Origin: Erwinia_E haradaeae_A
GTDB taxonomy: Bacteria > Pseudomonadota > Gammaproteobacteria > Enterobacterales > Enterobacteriaceae
Assembly (NCBI RefSeq): GCF_900698965.1
Contig: NZ_LR217725.1
Coordinates: 310,001-374,000, forward strand
Length of the DNA: 64,000 bases
Reading direction: 5' to 3'
This document shows positions 10,028-18,748 of the stretch, piece by piece. The position numbers were made by a program, and so were the translations under genes. Within the stretch, counting starts at the first letter, position 1. Every line of letters begins with the position of its first letter. The notes beneath the pieces were generated by a model. The model did not search any database, was not told where the DNA came from, and was given only the letters and a program-made list of their open reading frames with translations.

Positions 10028-10052
10028 GTTGATTATTGCAGGTACTATCTAA
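10003..10052. repeat. 25-bp exact tandem duplication over the cdsA stop codon
   Basis: The 25 bases at 10003-10027, ending with the cdsA TAA, are repeated without change at 10028-10052. Both copies are identical, which suggests a recent event. Confidence 0.95.
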
Positions 10053-11480
10053 GGATAGTATACTACCTTAGTAGCATCTTAAACGTATTAACTTCTATTG
10101 GCATAAAATGGTATAAAAATTATTTTATCACAGCACATGATTGTTTACATTTTAGATAGTGAATCAGTACCTAGTAAAATAATCTCATGCTCTATTAGTT
10201 TGGAGCAGTGAGTTTTTAGGAAAGTATTTTTACATCGTAATAGAGTTACACAATGCTGAATAGATTTGATTTATAATATCAATTAGGTGCATTTATTTAG
10301 ATTCAATCAGTACATAGCTATTGAGAATTGCGTGAGCCTTTAGATCAGCATGAATGATACAACCTCTTGCGAGGTATAAAAATAAAGTTCTTCGTCAATT
10401 ACGAGTGTGATTTCTAGATACTGGCGTACTAGACAGAACCTATTCTGGTCATATTTAAGATGTATTTAGTGATTACTTGCTGAATTTCTGCTGTTACTAC
10501 AGTCAAGTCAACATTGCTTTAGGCATGTAATGTATCTGAATGCATGCAAATAAAAATATATTGATAGTATCCAAGGGTCAGTTTGCGAACCGGCATCTAG
10601 AGTCTTAGTAGAGTCAGTCCTAGAAGAGTTGTTAACAAAAATATTTTAATGATGCATAGATCATTGAAGAATTGCTGTTATTGCTACTGAAAGCACAGTG
10701 TATTTGTATGTATGTTATAGGCTTATCTGCTATAGGCTTATCTGCCTAGATCACTGGTACTGGAGATACAACAGTATTTTATAGCCAGCCGATAAGACTA
10801 GAGAAAGATATTTTTTAATAATTTAGTTATGATTGCCCTTAGAGCATTTCAGCGTGTTAGAGTGGAATCACTCCGATAGATAAACTCTATTAGAATTAGC
10901 AGTTAAGCAATGCGATTATAAGATATAGCTTTTCTCATTTTTAGCAGAACCATATCTTATAAAAAGTTTAATCCTGTTGCAGGATTTGGGGTTACATCAG
11001 CTTTATGCCTGTTACTGCCTGTTACGTATAGAACACTGTATTGGCGTGAATTATAGCTTTTATTTATAAAAGAAACTACTTATGACTGAAAAGCAGGTTT
11101 TAATATTGAGAATATAACAATGCAGGATATGCGAGAGATCATTCCATAATTTCGATGGATTTATTTTAGTATTATAACGTGTCTGTTGAGATTAACAGAA
11201 TCTTACTGCATTGTCTACGTCATGCTCCTAGCGTTCTTTAAGCGTCAATCTTTGGATGATTGATTATTTTTCACCGTTAGTTTAGGTATTGATAATAGAC
11301 TTTGTCTTTAGATTAAAGATAATAGGTAGCTCTATGCCTGAACACATTCATAAACTTTCTTGTTATTTTAACTGCATTGGTCCAATATTTTTTAAAGAAA
11401 GGGCTTATGTTTTCAATGATTGATCGCGCTTTTAATTTTTTTACATTATATAATTTTATGCTATGTAATAAAATATATAA
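10053..11480 (+). pseudogene. rseP: Probable eroded rseP (site-2 protease) relic
   Basis: E. coli has rseP (about 450 codons) between cdsA and bamA; here the 1.4 kb slot is about the right length but has no open frame. The best patch is 11210-11263, reading IVYVMLLAFFKRQSLDD then a stop, which resembles the C-terminal RseP region around VVYYLPFLAL and FPLPVLDGG with a deletion between them; several differences are single-base. The N-terminal HEFGH motif is not recognisable. Position and length are the stronger arguments; the sequence match is by eye and weak. Confidence 0.42.
10716..10745. repeat. 15-bp exact tandem duplication
   Basis: The 15-mer tataggcttatctgc is present twice, adjacent and identical (10716-10730 and 10731-10745), inside the cdsA-bamA slot. 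Confidence 0.9.
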
Positions 11481-11508
11481 TGTAAAGTTGGGATGCATTT
11501 ATCAAAGG

Positions 11509-13926
11509 ATGCCGATGAAAAATTTTCTCATAGCATCACTGCTTTTGAGCAGCGCTACTGTATATAGTGCGGATAGATTTGTGGTAAAAAATATTTTTTT
11601 TGATGGACTGCAGCGGATCTCCGTTGAATCTGTACTACGAAATATGCCTATTCGTGTTGCAGGTGTGGCTTCTCAGGAGGATATTCAAAAGACTATGCAC
11701 GCATTATTTGCAACTGGAAACTTTGATGATGTGCAGCTGATACGTGATGGTGGTTCACTGATTGTAAAACTTAAAGAGCGTCCAGTCATTGCTTGCATCA
11801 CTATTTCAGGCAATAAAATTCTTAAGGAAGAGATGTTAAAACAGCATTTAAATTCCTCTGGTATACGTATTGGCAAGGCATTAGATCGTGCTACTCTTAC
11901 CGCGATTGAACAAGGATTAGAGGACTTTTACTATAGCATTGGTCATTATCGGTCCAACGTTCAGGCTGTTGTAACCTCATTACCAGGTAACCGTGTTGAT
12001 TTAAAATTGCTTGTTTCTGAAGGTAGATCTGCAAAAATTCAACAAATTAACATAGTGGGAAATACAATATTCAGTACGGATGAACTTATCTCTCATTTAC
12101 AATTAAAAGATAACGCTTCCTGGCTGCATCTGTTTAGTAATGGTAAATATCAGACACAAAAAGTCAATGAAGATTTGGAAACCTTACGAAGCTTCTATTT
12201 CAATCGTGGCTATGCACGTTTCAATATTGATTCCACTCAGGTTAATCTGACTCCAGATAAAACAGGTATTTTTATTACTATAAATGTAACTGAAGGTGAG
12301 CAGTATCAAGTATCTGATATTAGCATTAATAGCGATATACAACTAGAGTCAAGAGAGGTTCAGACTTTAAAATCAGAGCAGATTGGTGCTCTGTATAATA
12401 GAGAGCATGCGTTGCGCATAGAAGACGCTATTAAAAAAATATTAGGAAATCAAGGGTATGTATATCCAAAGATTCAGACTAATCTAAATATCAATGATAT
12501 TCAAAAAACCATAAAGTTAAATTTTATTATTCATTCAGGTAGTCGATATTACGTGCGCCAAGTACGTTTTGAGGGTAATCAGGTATCAAAAGATGTTGTT
12601 TTGCGCCGTGAAGTGCGGCAAATAGAAGGCGCGTGGTTACGACGTGATCTGGTTGATCAAGGAAAGGAGCGCTTAAATCGTCTCGGCTATTTTATTTCAG
12701 TTAGCGCTAAAACACAACGGGTTCCTGGGTCCCTCGATCAAGTAGATGTGGTGTATAGAGTACAAGAGCGGAACACGGGCACAATTAACTTAGGTGTAGG
12801 CTATGGCACAGAAAACGGTGTGAATTTTCAGATTGGACTCACTCAGGACAACTGGTTGGGGACTGGTAATGCGATCGGCATAAACAGCACAAAAAATGAT
12901 TATATGACGTATGCTGAACTCTCATTGACTGATCCTTATTTTACTGCTTTTGGCGTGAGTCTTGGCGGGCGTTTAATTTATAATGATTTTAAAGCTCATG
13001 CTGCAGATTTGTCAGACTATACTAATAAATATTATGGAGGGGATAGCACGCTTGGTTTTCCATTAAACGAAGCAAATACGCTCCGTTTTGGTTTCGGTTA
13101 TCTACACCACAGTCTTTCTGATATGAAACCACAAATTGCTATGTGGCGCTATTTGCGTGCTCATGGTGAAACCCCCTCAATTTCTACTACTGAAGAGTTT
13201 TCTACAGATGATATTACTTTGAACTATGGTTGGACCTATAACACATTAGATCGTAGTTTTTTTCCTACTAGAGGGCATGATGCGAATCTGAATGGAAAAA
13301 TAACCATACCTGGTTCAAGCAATACTTTCTATAGGATCATGATGAGTATGCAACAATATTTTCCATTAAATCTCAGGAAAGACTGGATTCTATTGTGTCG
13401 CGGCCGTCTGGGTTATGGAGACGGTCTGGGTAGTAAGGAGTTGCCGTTTTATGAAAACTTTTATGCCGGTGGCTTAACTACAGTACGAGGTTTACGTGCT
13501 AACACTATTGGGCCAAAGGCTGTATATTATAATAATGCTTTATCTAAGTCTAAGTGTACTGGTAGCTCACTAAGTAGTATATGTCAGTCTGAAGATTCAG
13601 TTGGTGGTAATGCTCTAGTGGTCTTAAGTACTGAGTTAATAACACCCACACCTTTTCTTAATGCAAAATATGTGAATTTAATACGTACTTCTCTGTTTGT
13701 GGATGCTGGCATGTTATGGGATACGCACTGGGAAGAGACTAAGGAGATGATGCGCTTGCATATTCCAGATTATAGTCAACCTAGAAATATTCGTATTTCG
13801 GCAGGTGCTGCATTACAATGGATGTCACCTCTTGGGCCATTGGTATTCTCTTATGCTTATCCTTTTCAGAAGTATCATGGTGATAAATCGGAACCATTTC
13901 AATTTTATATAGGAAAAACTTGGTAG
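11509..13926 (+). CDS. bamA: Outer membrane protein assembly factor BamA
   Basis: Omp85-family core of the BAM complex, which folds and inserts beta-barrel proteins into the outer membrane. A signal peptide (MKNFLIASLLLSSATVYSA) precedes five POTRA domains (to about residue 420) and a 16-strand barrel ending in Trp (GKTW). Length 805 against 810 in E. coli. I start at 11509 by alignment to E. coli MAMKK; the second ATG at 11515 is better spaced from AGG at 11506-11508 and may be the real start. The lid-lock VRGF motif reads VRGL here. skp follows, as in E. coli. Confidence 0.96.
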   Translation: MPMKNFLIASLLLSSATVYSADRFVVKNIFFDGLQRISVESVLRNMPIRVAGVASQEDIQKTMHALFATGNFDDVQLIRDGGSLIVKLKERPVIACITISGNKILKEEMLKQHLNSSGIRIGKALDRATLTAIEQGLEDFYYSIGHYRSNVQAVVTSLPGNRVDLKLLVSEGRSAKIQQINIVGNTIFSTDELISHLQLKDNASWLHLFSNGKYQTQKVNEDLETLRSFYFNRGYARFNIDSTQVNLTPDKTGIFITINVTEGEQYQVSDISINSDIQLESREVQTLKSEQIGALYNREHALRIEDAIKKILGNQGYVYPKIQTNLNINDIQKTIKLNFIIHSGSRYYVRQVRFEGNQVSKDVVLRREVRQIEGAWLRRDLVDQGKERLNRLGYFISVSAKTQRVPGSLDQVDVVYRVQERNTGTINLGVGYGTENGVNFQIGLTQDNWLGTGNAIGINSTKNDYMTYAELSLTDPYFTAFGVSLGGRLIYNDFKAHAADLSDYTNKYYGGDSTLGFPLNEANTLRFGFGYLHHSLSDMKPQIAMWRYLRAHGETPSISTTEEFSTDDITLNYGWTYNTLDRSFFPTRGHDANLNGKITIPGSSNTFYRIMMSMQQYFPLNLRKDWILLCRGRLGYGDGLGSKELPFYENFYAGGLTTVRGLRANTIGPKAVYYNNALSKSKCTGSSLSSICQSEDSVGGNALVVLSTELITPTPFLNAKYVNLIRTSLFVDAGMLWDTHWEETKEMMRLHIPDYSQPRNIRISAGAALQWMSPLGPLVFSYAYPFQKYHGDKSEPFQFYIGKTW

Positions 13927-14070
13927 TACAGTATTTAAATAGAGTTAAATCATGCGCGATAATCTGAAGTAAAGGAGTCTAGTTAGCATGGCATAATAGT
14001 GATGCACTCTGTACTGTAGAACTGTAGTAATAATAATTAATAATATTAAAAGTTCATAAGGAGCTTAATA

Positions 14071-14568
14071 GTGAAAAAGGTGTTGCGTGTTGTCAGTCTG
14101 AGTTTTTTTTTGATTTTTTCTGTATCAGCTAACGCTTCTGATAAAATCGCAGTAGTAAATATTTCTGATATTTTTCAGCAATTACCAGAACTTTCTGTGG
14201 TAACACATAAGTTAGAAAAAGAATTTAAGGATCGAACGATTGCCTTGCAAAGTATGGAGCATGGTTTGCAAACTAAAATACAGAATCTTCAGCGTGATAG
14301 ATCAACTATGAAAGCAAGTGACCAGCTTGCAATGGAAAAAGAGATTATCAAACAGCGCGAAGAATTTAATAATACTGCTCGCGTCTTTGATCAGGACAAT
14401 CGTCGTCGCCAAATAGAAGAGCGAGATAGAATTATATATAAAATTCAGAATATTGTTCAGAAAGTTGCTAAACTTAAAGGTTATGATTTAGTACTTGATC
14501 GAGGTGCGGTTGCTTATGTTGCCTCAGAAAAAGATATTACTGCTGATGTTTTAAAGCAGGTAAAATAA
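14071..14568 (+). CDS. skp: Periplasmic chaperone Skp (OmpH)
   Basis: Trimeric 'jellyfish' chaperone that holds unfolded outer-membrane proteins in the periplasm and delivers them to BamA, encoded directly upstream. The 165-residue precursor (E. coli 161) has a signal peptide ending SANA and then long charged helices rich in Lys, Glu and Gln. The start is GTG, with AAGGAG at 14058-14063. The stop is three bases before the lpxD ATG, so skp-lpxD are translationally close. Confidence 0.94.
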   Translation: MKKVLRVVSLSFFLIFSVSANASDKIAVVNISDIFQQLPELSVVTHKLEKEFKDRTIALQSMEHGLQTKIQNLQRDRSTMKASDQLAMEKEIIKQREEFNNTARVFDQDNRRRQIEERDRIIYKIQNIVQKVAKLKGYDLVLDRGAVAYVASEKDITADVLKQVK

Positions 14569-14571
14569 TCT

Positions 14572-15600
14572 ATGTTTTTCATTCGACTGGCTGATTTGGC
14601 CCAGGCGTTAAATGCAGAATTGTATGGTGACGGAGAAATTTCCATCTTTGGTATTGCATCTATGCGGTCTGCACAAAGAGGTCAGATAACTTTTCTTTCC
14701 AATAAGCGATATCGTACAAAGCTTTCGGGGTGCCAAGCTTCAGCGGTGGTGTTAAAACGGGCAGATCTTGAATTTTTTCATGGTTCTTCATTGGTGGTGG
14801 CTGATCCATACCTAGCGTATGCTCGTATAGCGCAATTATTTGATAGCACACCACAACCATCGACAAGGATCGCGCAAAGTGCAGTGATTGACCGGACAGC
14901 TTTTCTGGGCAAGCACGTAGCAATTGGCGCTAATACAGTCATTGAATCTGATGTTGTATTAGGTGATGATGTAGTAATTGGTGCCGGATGTTTTATTGGG
15001 AAAAAAACTCATATTGGCTCCAGGAGTCGATTGTGGGCTAATGTTTCTATTTATCATGAAGTAGAAATTGGACAGGATTGTTTAATTCAATCAGGAACAG
15101 TGATTGGTTCTGACGGTTTTGGTTATGCGTATGATGGTGACAAGTGGGTTAAAATTCCTCATTTAGGTACGGTAATTATAGGGCACCGTGTTGAGATTGG
15201 TGCCTGTACCACGATTGATCGTGGCGCCCTCGATAATACGAAAATTGGTAATGATGTTGTTATAGATAATCAGTGTCAAATTGCACATAATGTGATTATC
15301 GGAAATAATACTGCAGTAGCGGGCGGTGTTATTATGGCTGGAAGTCTTAAAATTGGTCGATATTGTATGATTGGTGGCGCAAGTGTTATTAATGGACACA
15401 TAGATATCTGTGATAAAGTCACGGTGACTGGTATGGGTATGGTAATGCGATCTATTACGGAACCTGGCATATACTCTTCAGGCGTCCCAATTCAACCCAA
15501 TAAAACCTGGCGCAAAACTGCGACATTAGTAATGAATATTGATGATATCAGAAAACGCTTGAAAAATATTGAGCGTAAATTTGAAAATATAAAAAAATAA
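14572..15600 (+). CDS. lpxD: UDP-3-O-(3-hydroxyacyl)glucosamine N-acyltransferase
   Basis: Third step of lipid A synthesis: adds the N-linked 3-hydroxyacyl chain from ACP to UDP-3-O-acyl-glucosamine. An N-terminal uridine-binding domain (to about residue 100) is followed by a left-handed beta-helix of hexapeptide repeats and a C-terminal helix. The catalytic His239 is in IDNQCQIAHNVIIGNN. Length 342 (E. coli 341). It lies 3 bases behind skp, in the enteric skp-lpxD-fabZ-lpxA-lpxB order. Confidence 0.97.
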   Translation: MFFIRLADLAQALNAELYGDGEISIFGIASMRSAQRGQITFLSNKRYRTKLSGCQASAVVLKRADLEFFHGSSLVVADPYLAYARIAQLFDSTPQPSTRIAQSAVIDRTAFLGKHVAIGANTVIESDVVLGDDVVIGAGCFIGKKTHIGSRSRLWANVSIYHEVEIGQDCLIQSGTVIGSDGFGYAYDGDKWVKIPHLGTVIIGHRVEIGACTTIDRGALDNTKIGNDVVIDNQCQIAHNVIIGNNTAVAGGVIMAGSLKIGRYCMIGGASVINGHIDICDKVTVTGMGMVMRSITEPGIYSSGVPIQPNKTWRKTATLVMNIDDIRKRLKNIERKFENIKK

Positions 15601-15778
15601 CCACAATACCACATAATTTATATATAGTATAGATAATATATATAGTGTAGATAAAATAATATGTGAAGTTAAGAGTAAGTATAGGGACACAAAAATAATT
15701 TATGGTTTTGTGGAAAAATCATAATTTTTTACAAGTCTCATTATTGATGCGATTAGCTTTGAGGACGGGAAGAGTATT

Positions 15779-16234
15779 TTGACTATTCACATGCATACCC
15801 TAAAAATTGAAGAGATCATTAACCTTTTACCGCATCGCTACCCATTTCTATTAGTTGATCGCGTTATTGAATTTGAAAAAAACAAATATTTACGAGCAGT
15901 GAAGAACGTGTCAGTAAATGAACCGTTTTTTCAAGGTCATTTTCCTGGAAGACTTATTTTTCCAGGAGTTTTAATCTTAGAGGCTATGGCTCAAGCTACT
16001 GGTATTCTTGCATTTAAAAGTATGGGCAAATTAGAATCGGGCGAACTTTACTATTTTGCAGGAATTGATGAAGCACGCTTTAAACGCCCAGTGGTTCCAG
16101 GCGATCAAATGATTATGGAAGTTAACTTTGAAAAAACTCGTCGTGGGCTCACACGTTTTAAAGGTGATGCTACCGTTGATGGCAAAATTGTTTGTGAAGC
16201 AAAAATGATGTGTGCCCGTAGCCGGGAGGTTTAA
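15779..16234 (+). CDS. fabZ: 3-hydroxyacyl-ACP dehydratase FabZ
   Basis: Dehydrates 3-hydroxyacyl-ACP in fatty-acid elongation and competes with LpxA for the same substrate. Hot-dog fold with the catalytic pair His54 (FQGHFPG) and Glu68 (LILEAMAQ). I accept the TTG at 15779 because the 151-residue product then matches E. coli FabZ in length and N terminus (MTIHMHTLKIEE against MTTNTHTLQIEE); the first ATG is at 15791. GAGG lies at 15761-15764. It runs straight into lpxA. Confidence 0.95.
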   Translation: MTIHMHTLKIEEIINLLPHRYPFLLVDRVIEFEKNKYLRAVKNVSVNEPFFQGHFPGRLIFPGVLILEAMAQATGILAFKSMGKLESGELYYFAGIDEARFKRPVVPGDQMIMEVNFEKTRRGLTRFKGDATVDGKIVCEAKMMCARSREV

Positions 16235-16237
16235 TTG

Positions 16238-17026
16238 GTGATTGATACTACCGCCGTTATTCACCCTACTTCCATTGTTGAAGAAGGCGCTGTAATTGGC
16301 GCTGGCGTCCAAATTAATCCATTTTGTGTCGTGGGTTCTAATGTTAGAATTGGTGCTGGCACAGTTCTAAAATCACATGTGGTAGTTCATGGTCATACTT
16401 CTATCGGAAAAAACAATACTCTCTGGCCATTTGCTTCAGTTGGCGATGTGAATCAGGATCGAAAATATTCTGGTGAACCAACACGAGTTGAGATTGGAGA
16501 TCGCAATCATATACGTGAAAGTGTAACTATTCATCGTGGTACTGTGCAAGCAGAAGGCATTACACGTATTGGTGATGATAATTTATTAATGGTAAACGCA
16601 CATATTGCTCATGATTGCATCATTGGAAGCAATTGTATTTTATCTAATAATGCTACATTAGCTGGGCATGTAAATGTTGATGACTTTGCAATTATTGGTG
16701 GTATGACAGCAATACATCAATTCTGTATTATCGGTTCTTATGTTATGGTAGGAGGATGCTCTGGTGTGACACAGGATGTTCCTCCTTATATTATTGCGCA
16801 AGGAAATCATGCAAGACCTTTCGGGATTAACGTGGTAGGTTTGCAACGTCATGGGTTTAGTAAAGAGGCATTAACCGCGATCCGCGCTGCCTATAAGATG
16901 CTGTATCGCAGCGGTAAAACACTTGATAAAGTCAAACCTGAGATTGCTAGCATTGCACATTCACATCCGGAAGTTCAGCTATTTTATGATTTTTTTGCTC
17001 GTTCTACTAGGGGGATTATTCGTTAA
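16238..17026 (+). CDS. lpxA: UDP-N-acetylglucosamine O-acyltransferase
   Basis: First step of lipid A synthesis: transfers 3-hydroxyacyl from ACP to UDP-GlcNAc. A left-handed beta-helix of hexapeptide repeats (to about residue 190) is followed by a helical C-terminal domain. I choose GTG at 16238, not the TTG at 16235, because the product is then 262 residues as in E. coli and the catalytic His falls at 125 (NAHIAHDC). It starts 3 bases after the fabZ stop; GGGAGG at the end of fabZ serves as ribosome binding site. Confidence 0.95.
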   Translation: MIDTTAVIHPTSIVEEGAVIGAGVQINPFCVVGSNVRIGAGTVLKSHVVVHGHTSIGKNNTLWPFASVGDVNQDRKYSGEPTRVEIGDRNHIRESVTIHRGTVQAEGITRIGDDNLLMVNAHIAHDCIIGSNCILSNNATLAGHVNVDDFAIIGGMTAIHQFCIIGSYVMVGGCSGVTQDVPPYIIAQGNHARPFGINVVGLQRHGFSKEALTAIRAAYKMLYRSGKTLDKVKPEIASIAHSHPEVQLFYDFFARSTRGIIR

Positions 17027-17029
17027 GTT

Positions 17030-18174
17030 ATGGATACACAATCTTTAATTATTGCCTTGGTTGCTGGAGAGGTTTCTGGTGATATACTAGGCGCTGGGCT
17101 TATTCATGCACTAAAAAAAAACATCCTAATGCTTATTTTGTGGGGGTGGCTGGACCACTGATGCAGTTTGAAGGATGTGTGGCATGGTATGATATGTCAG
17201 ATCTGTCTGTCATGGGGTTTGTTGAAACACTTTGCCATATACGTCGTATATGGCGTATTCGTCGCGCCTTAACGCGTCGATTAATTACCCTCAAACCAGA
17301 CGTTTTTATTGGTATTGACTCTCCGGATTTTAACTTAACATTAGAAAAAAACCTAAAGCGTCAAGGCATCCGTACTATTCATTATGTAAGTCCAGCATTA
17401 TGGGCGTGGCGAAAAAATCGTATCTTTAAAATTGGACGCGCAGCTGATCTTGTATTACTACTCTTTCCGTTTGAAAAACGATTGTATGATCATTTTAATA
17501 TTCCTTGTCGTTTTATTGGTCATGCTTTAGCAGATGTTATGCCAATTGTACCGAACAAATCATTTGCACGGCATGAGCTTGGAATTGAAGAAAACGCTTT
17601 ATGTTTATCGTTACTACCTGGAAGTCGTAGTTCTGAAATAGACATGTTAAGTGCAGATTTTTTAAAAACAGCAATGATTTTACGAGAGAAATATCCAGCA
17701 TTGGAGATTTTAGTACCGCTAATTCATGCTAAACATCAATCGCAATTTAAAGCAATTAAAGCCCGAGTCGCGCCAGATTTACCAGTGCGTTATTTAGGTG
17801 GACACAGTCGCAAGGCAATGCAAGCTAGTGATGCTGCTTTGCTTGCTTCTGGTACAGTTACTCTAGAGTGCATGTTAGCTAGATGCCCTATGGTCGTTAC
17901 TTATCGCGTAAACCCGCTTACTTTTTGGTTAGCTAAGCGATTAGTGCAGACAGAGTATGTATCATTGCCTAATCTCCTCGCAGGTTTTGAGCTTGTGCCT
18001 GAATTATTGCAGGATCACTGTCAACCATCACGGCTTTCTGCTGAATTAGAATTATTTTTAGGTCAAAAGAAAACCTGCTATCCATTGTTTGATGTCTTTT
18101 CTAATTTACATCGGCAACTACGTTGGAACGCAAATGAGCAGGCTGCAGAGGCAGTACTTGAAATTTGTAAATAA
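17030..18174 (+). pseudogene. lpxB: Lipid A disaccharide synthase, frameshifted at A9 (possibly rescued)
   Basis: Condenses UDP-2,3-diacylglucosamine with lipid X to form the lipid A disaccharide. The first 28 codons (ATG at 17030, MDTQSLIIALVAGEVSGDIL...) and the rest from PNAYFVGVAGP onward are both well conserved, but they are in different frames. The break is at nine A (17113-17121): ten would restore the frame and give a 381-residue protein (E. coli 382). As written, translation stops at TGA 17159 after 43 residues. The remaining frame has no stops and keeps HYVSPALWAWR and LLPGSR. Slippage by RNA polymerase on the A-run could make functional mRNA, as reported for other insect symbionts. 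A sequencing error is the plain alternative. Confidence 0.9.
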
Positions 18175-18740
18175 AATTTTCGGTATATTTCGGTACTGCA
18201 TAAGATCATGTCAACTGTTACGGCGGTATGACGTTTATTTTTAAGTTAATAAACCATATGATAACGGACTATGACACCTCTAACACACTGCAGTATGTTG
18301 GTAAATACTTTTAAGTTTCTTGAAAAGAAAGATGCCTAAAAATAGGATTAAAAGCAAAAAATAACGTTATGAGTATAAAAATTAGATTCCAAGGTCTACA
18401 CTAGTTAGACAGAATATAGATCTTGAGTATTTATCTTTTATATTTTGACTGAAATTTTAGATAAAACTAATCATTGTGAAAATAAAAATTTATACCTTAT
18501 CATTGCATGTCTCTTAATACATCGCTATAAATAATTTATTATATCAGTTAATAGCGAAAGACTAAGTAGTCTGCATTGACTGATGGTGTTTTCTTTTTAA
18601 CAGACTTGTTTTATATTTTTTCTGTATTCCTGTTTTATATTGGATGTATCGTTGTGATTTTCTTACACAATACTCTTATTGAATCCTGCGGATAGTACAA
18701 TAGTTTTCCTTTCTTTAATTAGTTTCTAATTCGTGCATGG
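18175..18740 (+). pseudogene. rnhB: Probable eroded rnhB (ribonuclease HII) relic
   Basis: E. coli has rnhB (about 597 bp) between lpxB and dnaE; this slot is 574 bp and has no open frame. The frame at 18310-18372 reads FKFLEKKDA*K*D*KQKITL*, which lines up with RnhB from DSKKLSEKRR to about KEKALSW: Lys, Leu, Glu, Lys, Ala, Lys and Lys agree, and several stops are one base from the expected codon (tta to taa, gag to tag, tgg to tga). It lies within a few bases of the expected distance from the ancestral start. A weaker IDEL-like patch is at 18415-18426. Confidence 0.55.
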
Positions 18741-18748
18741 GAATTAAG

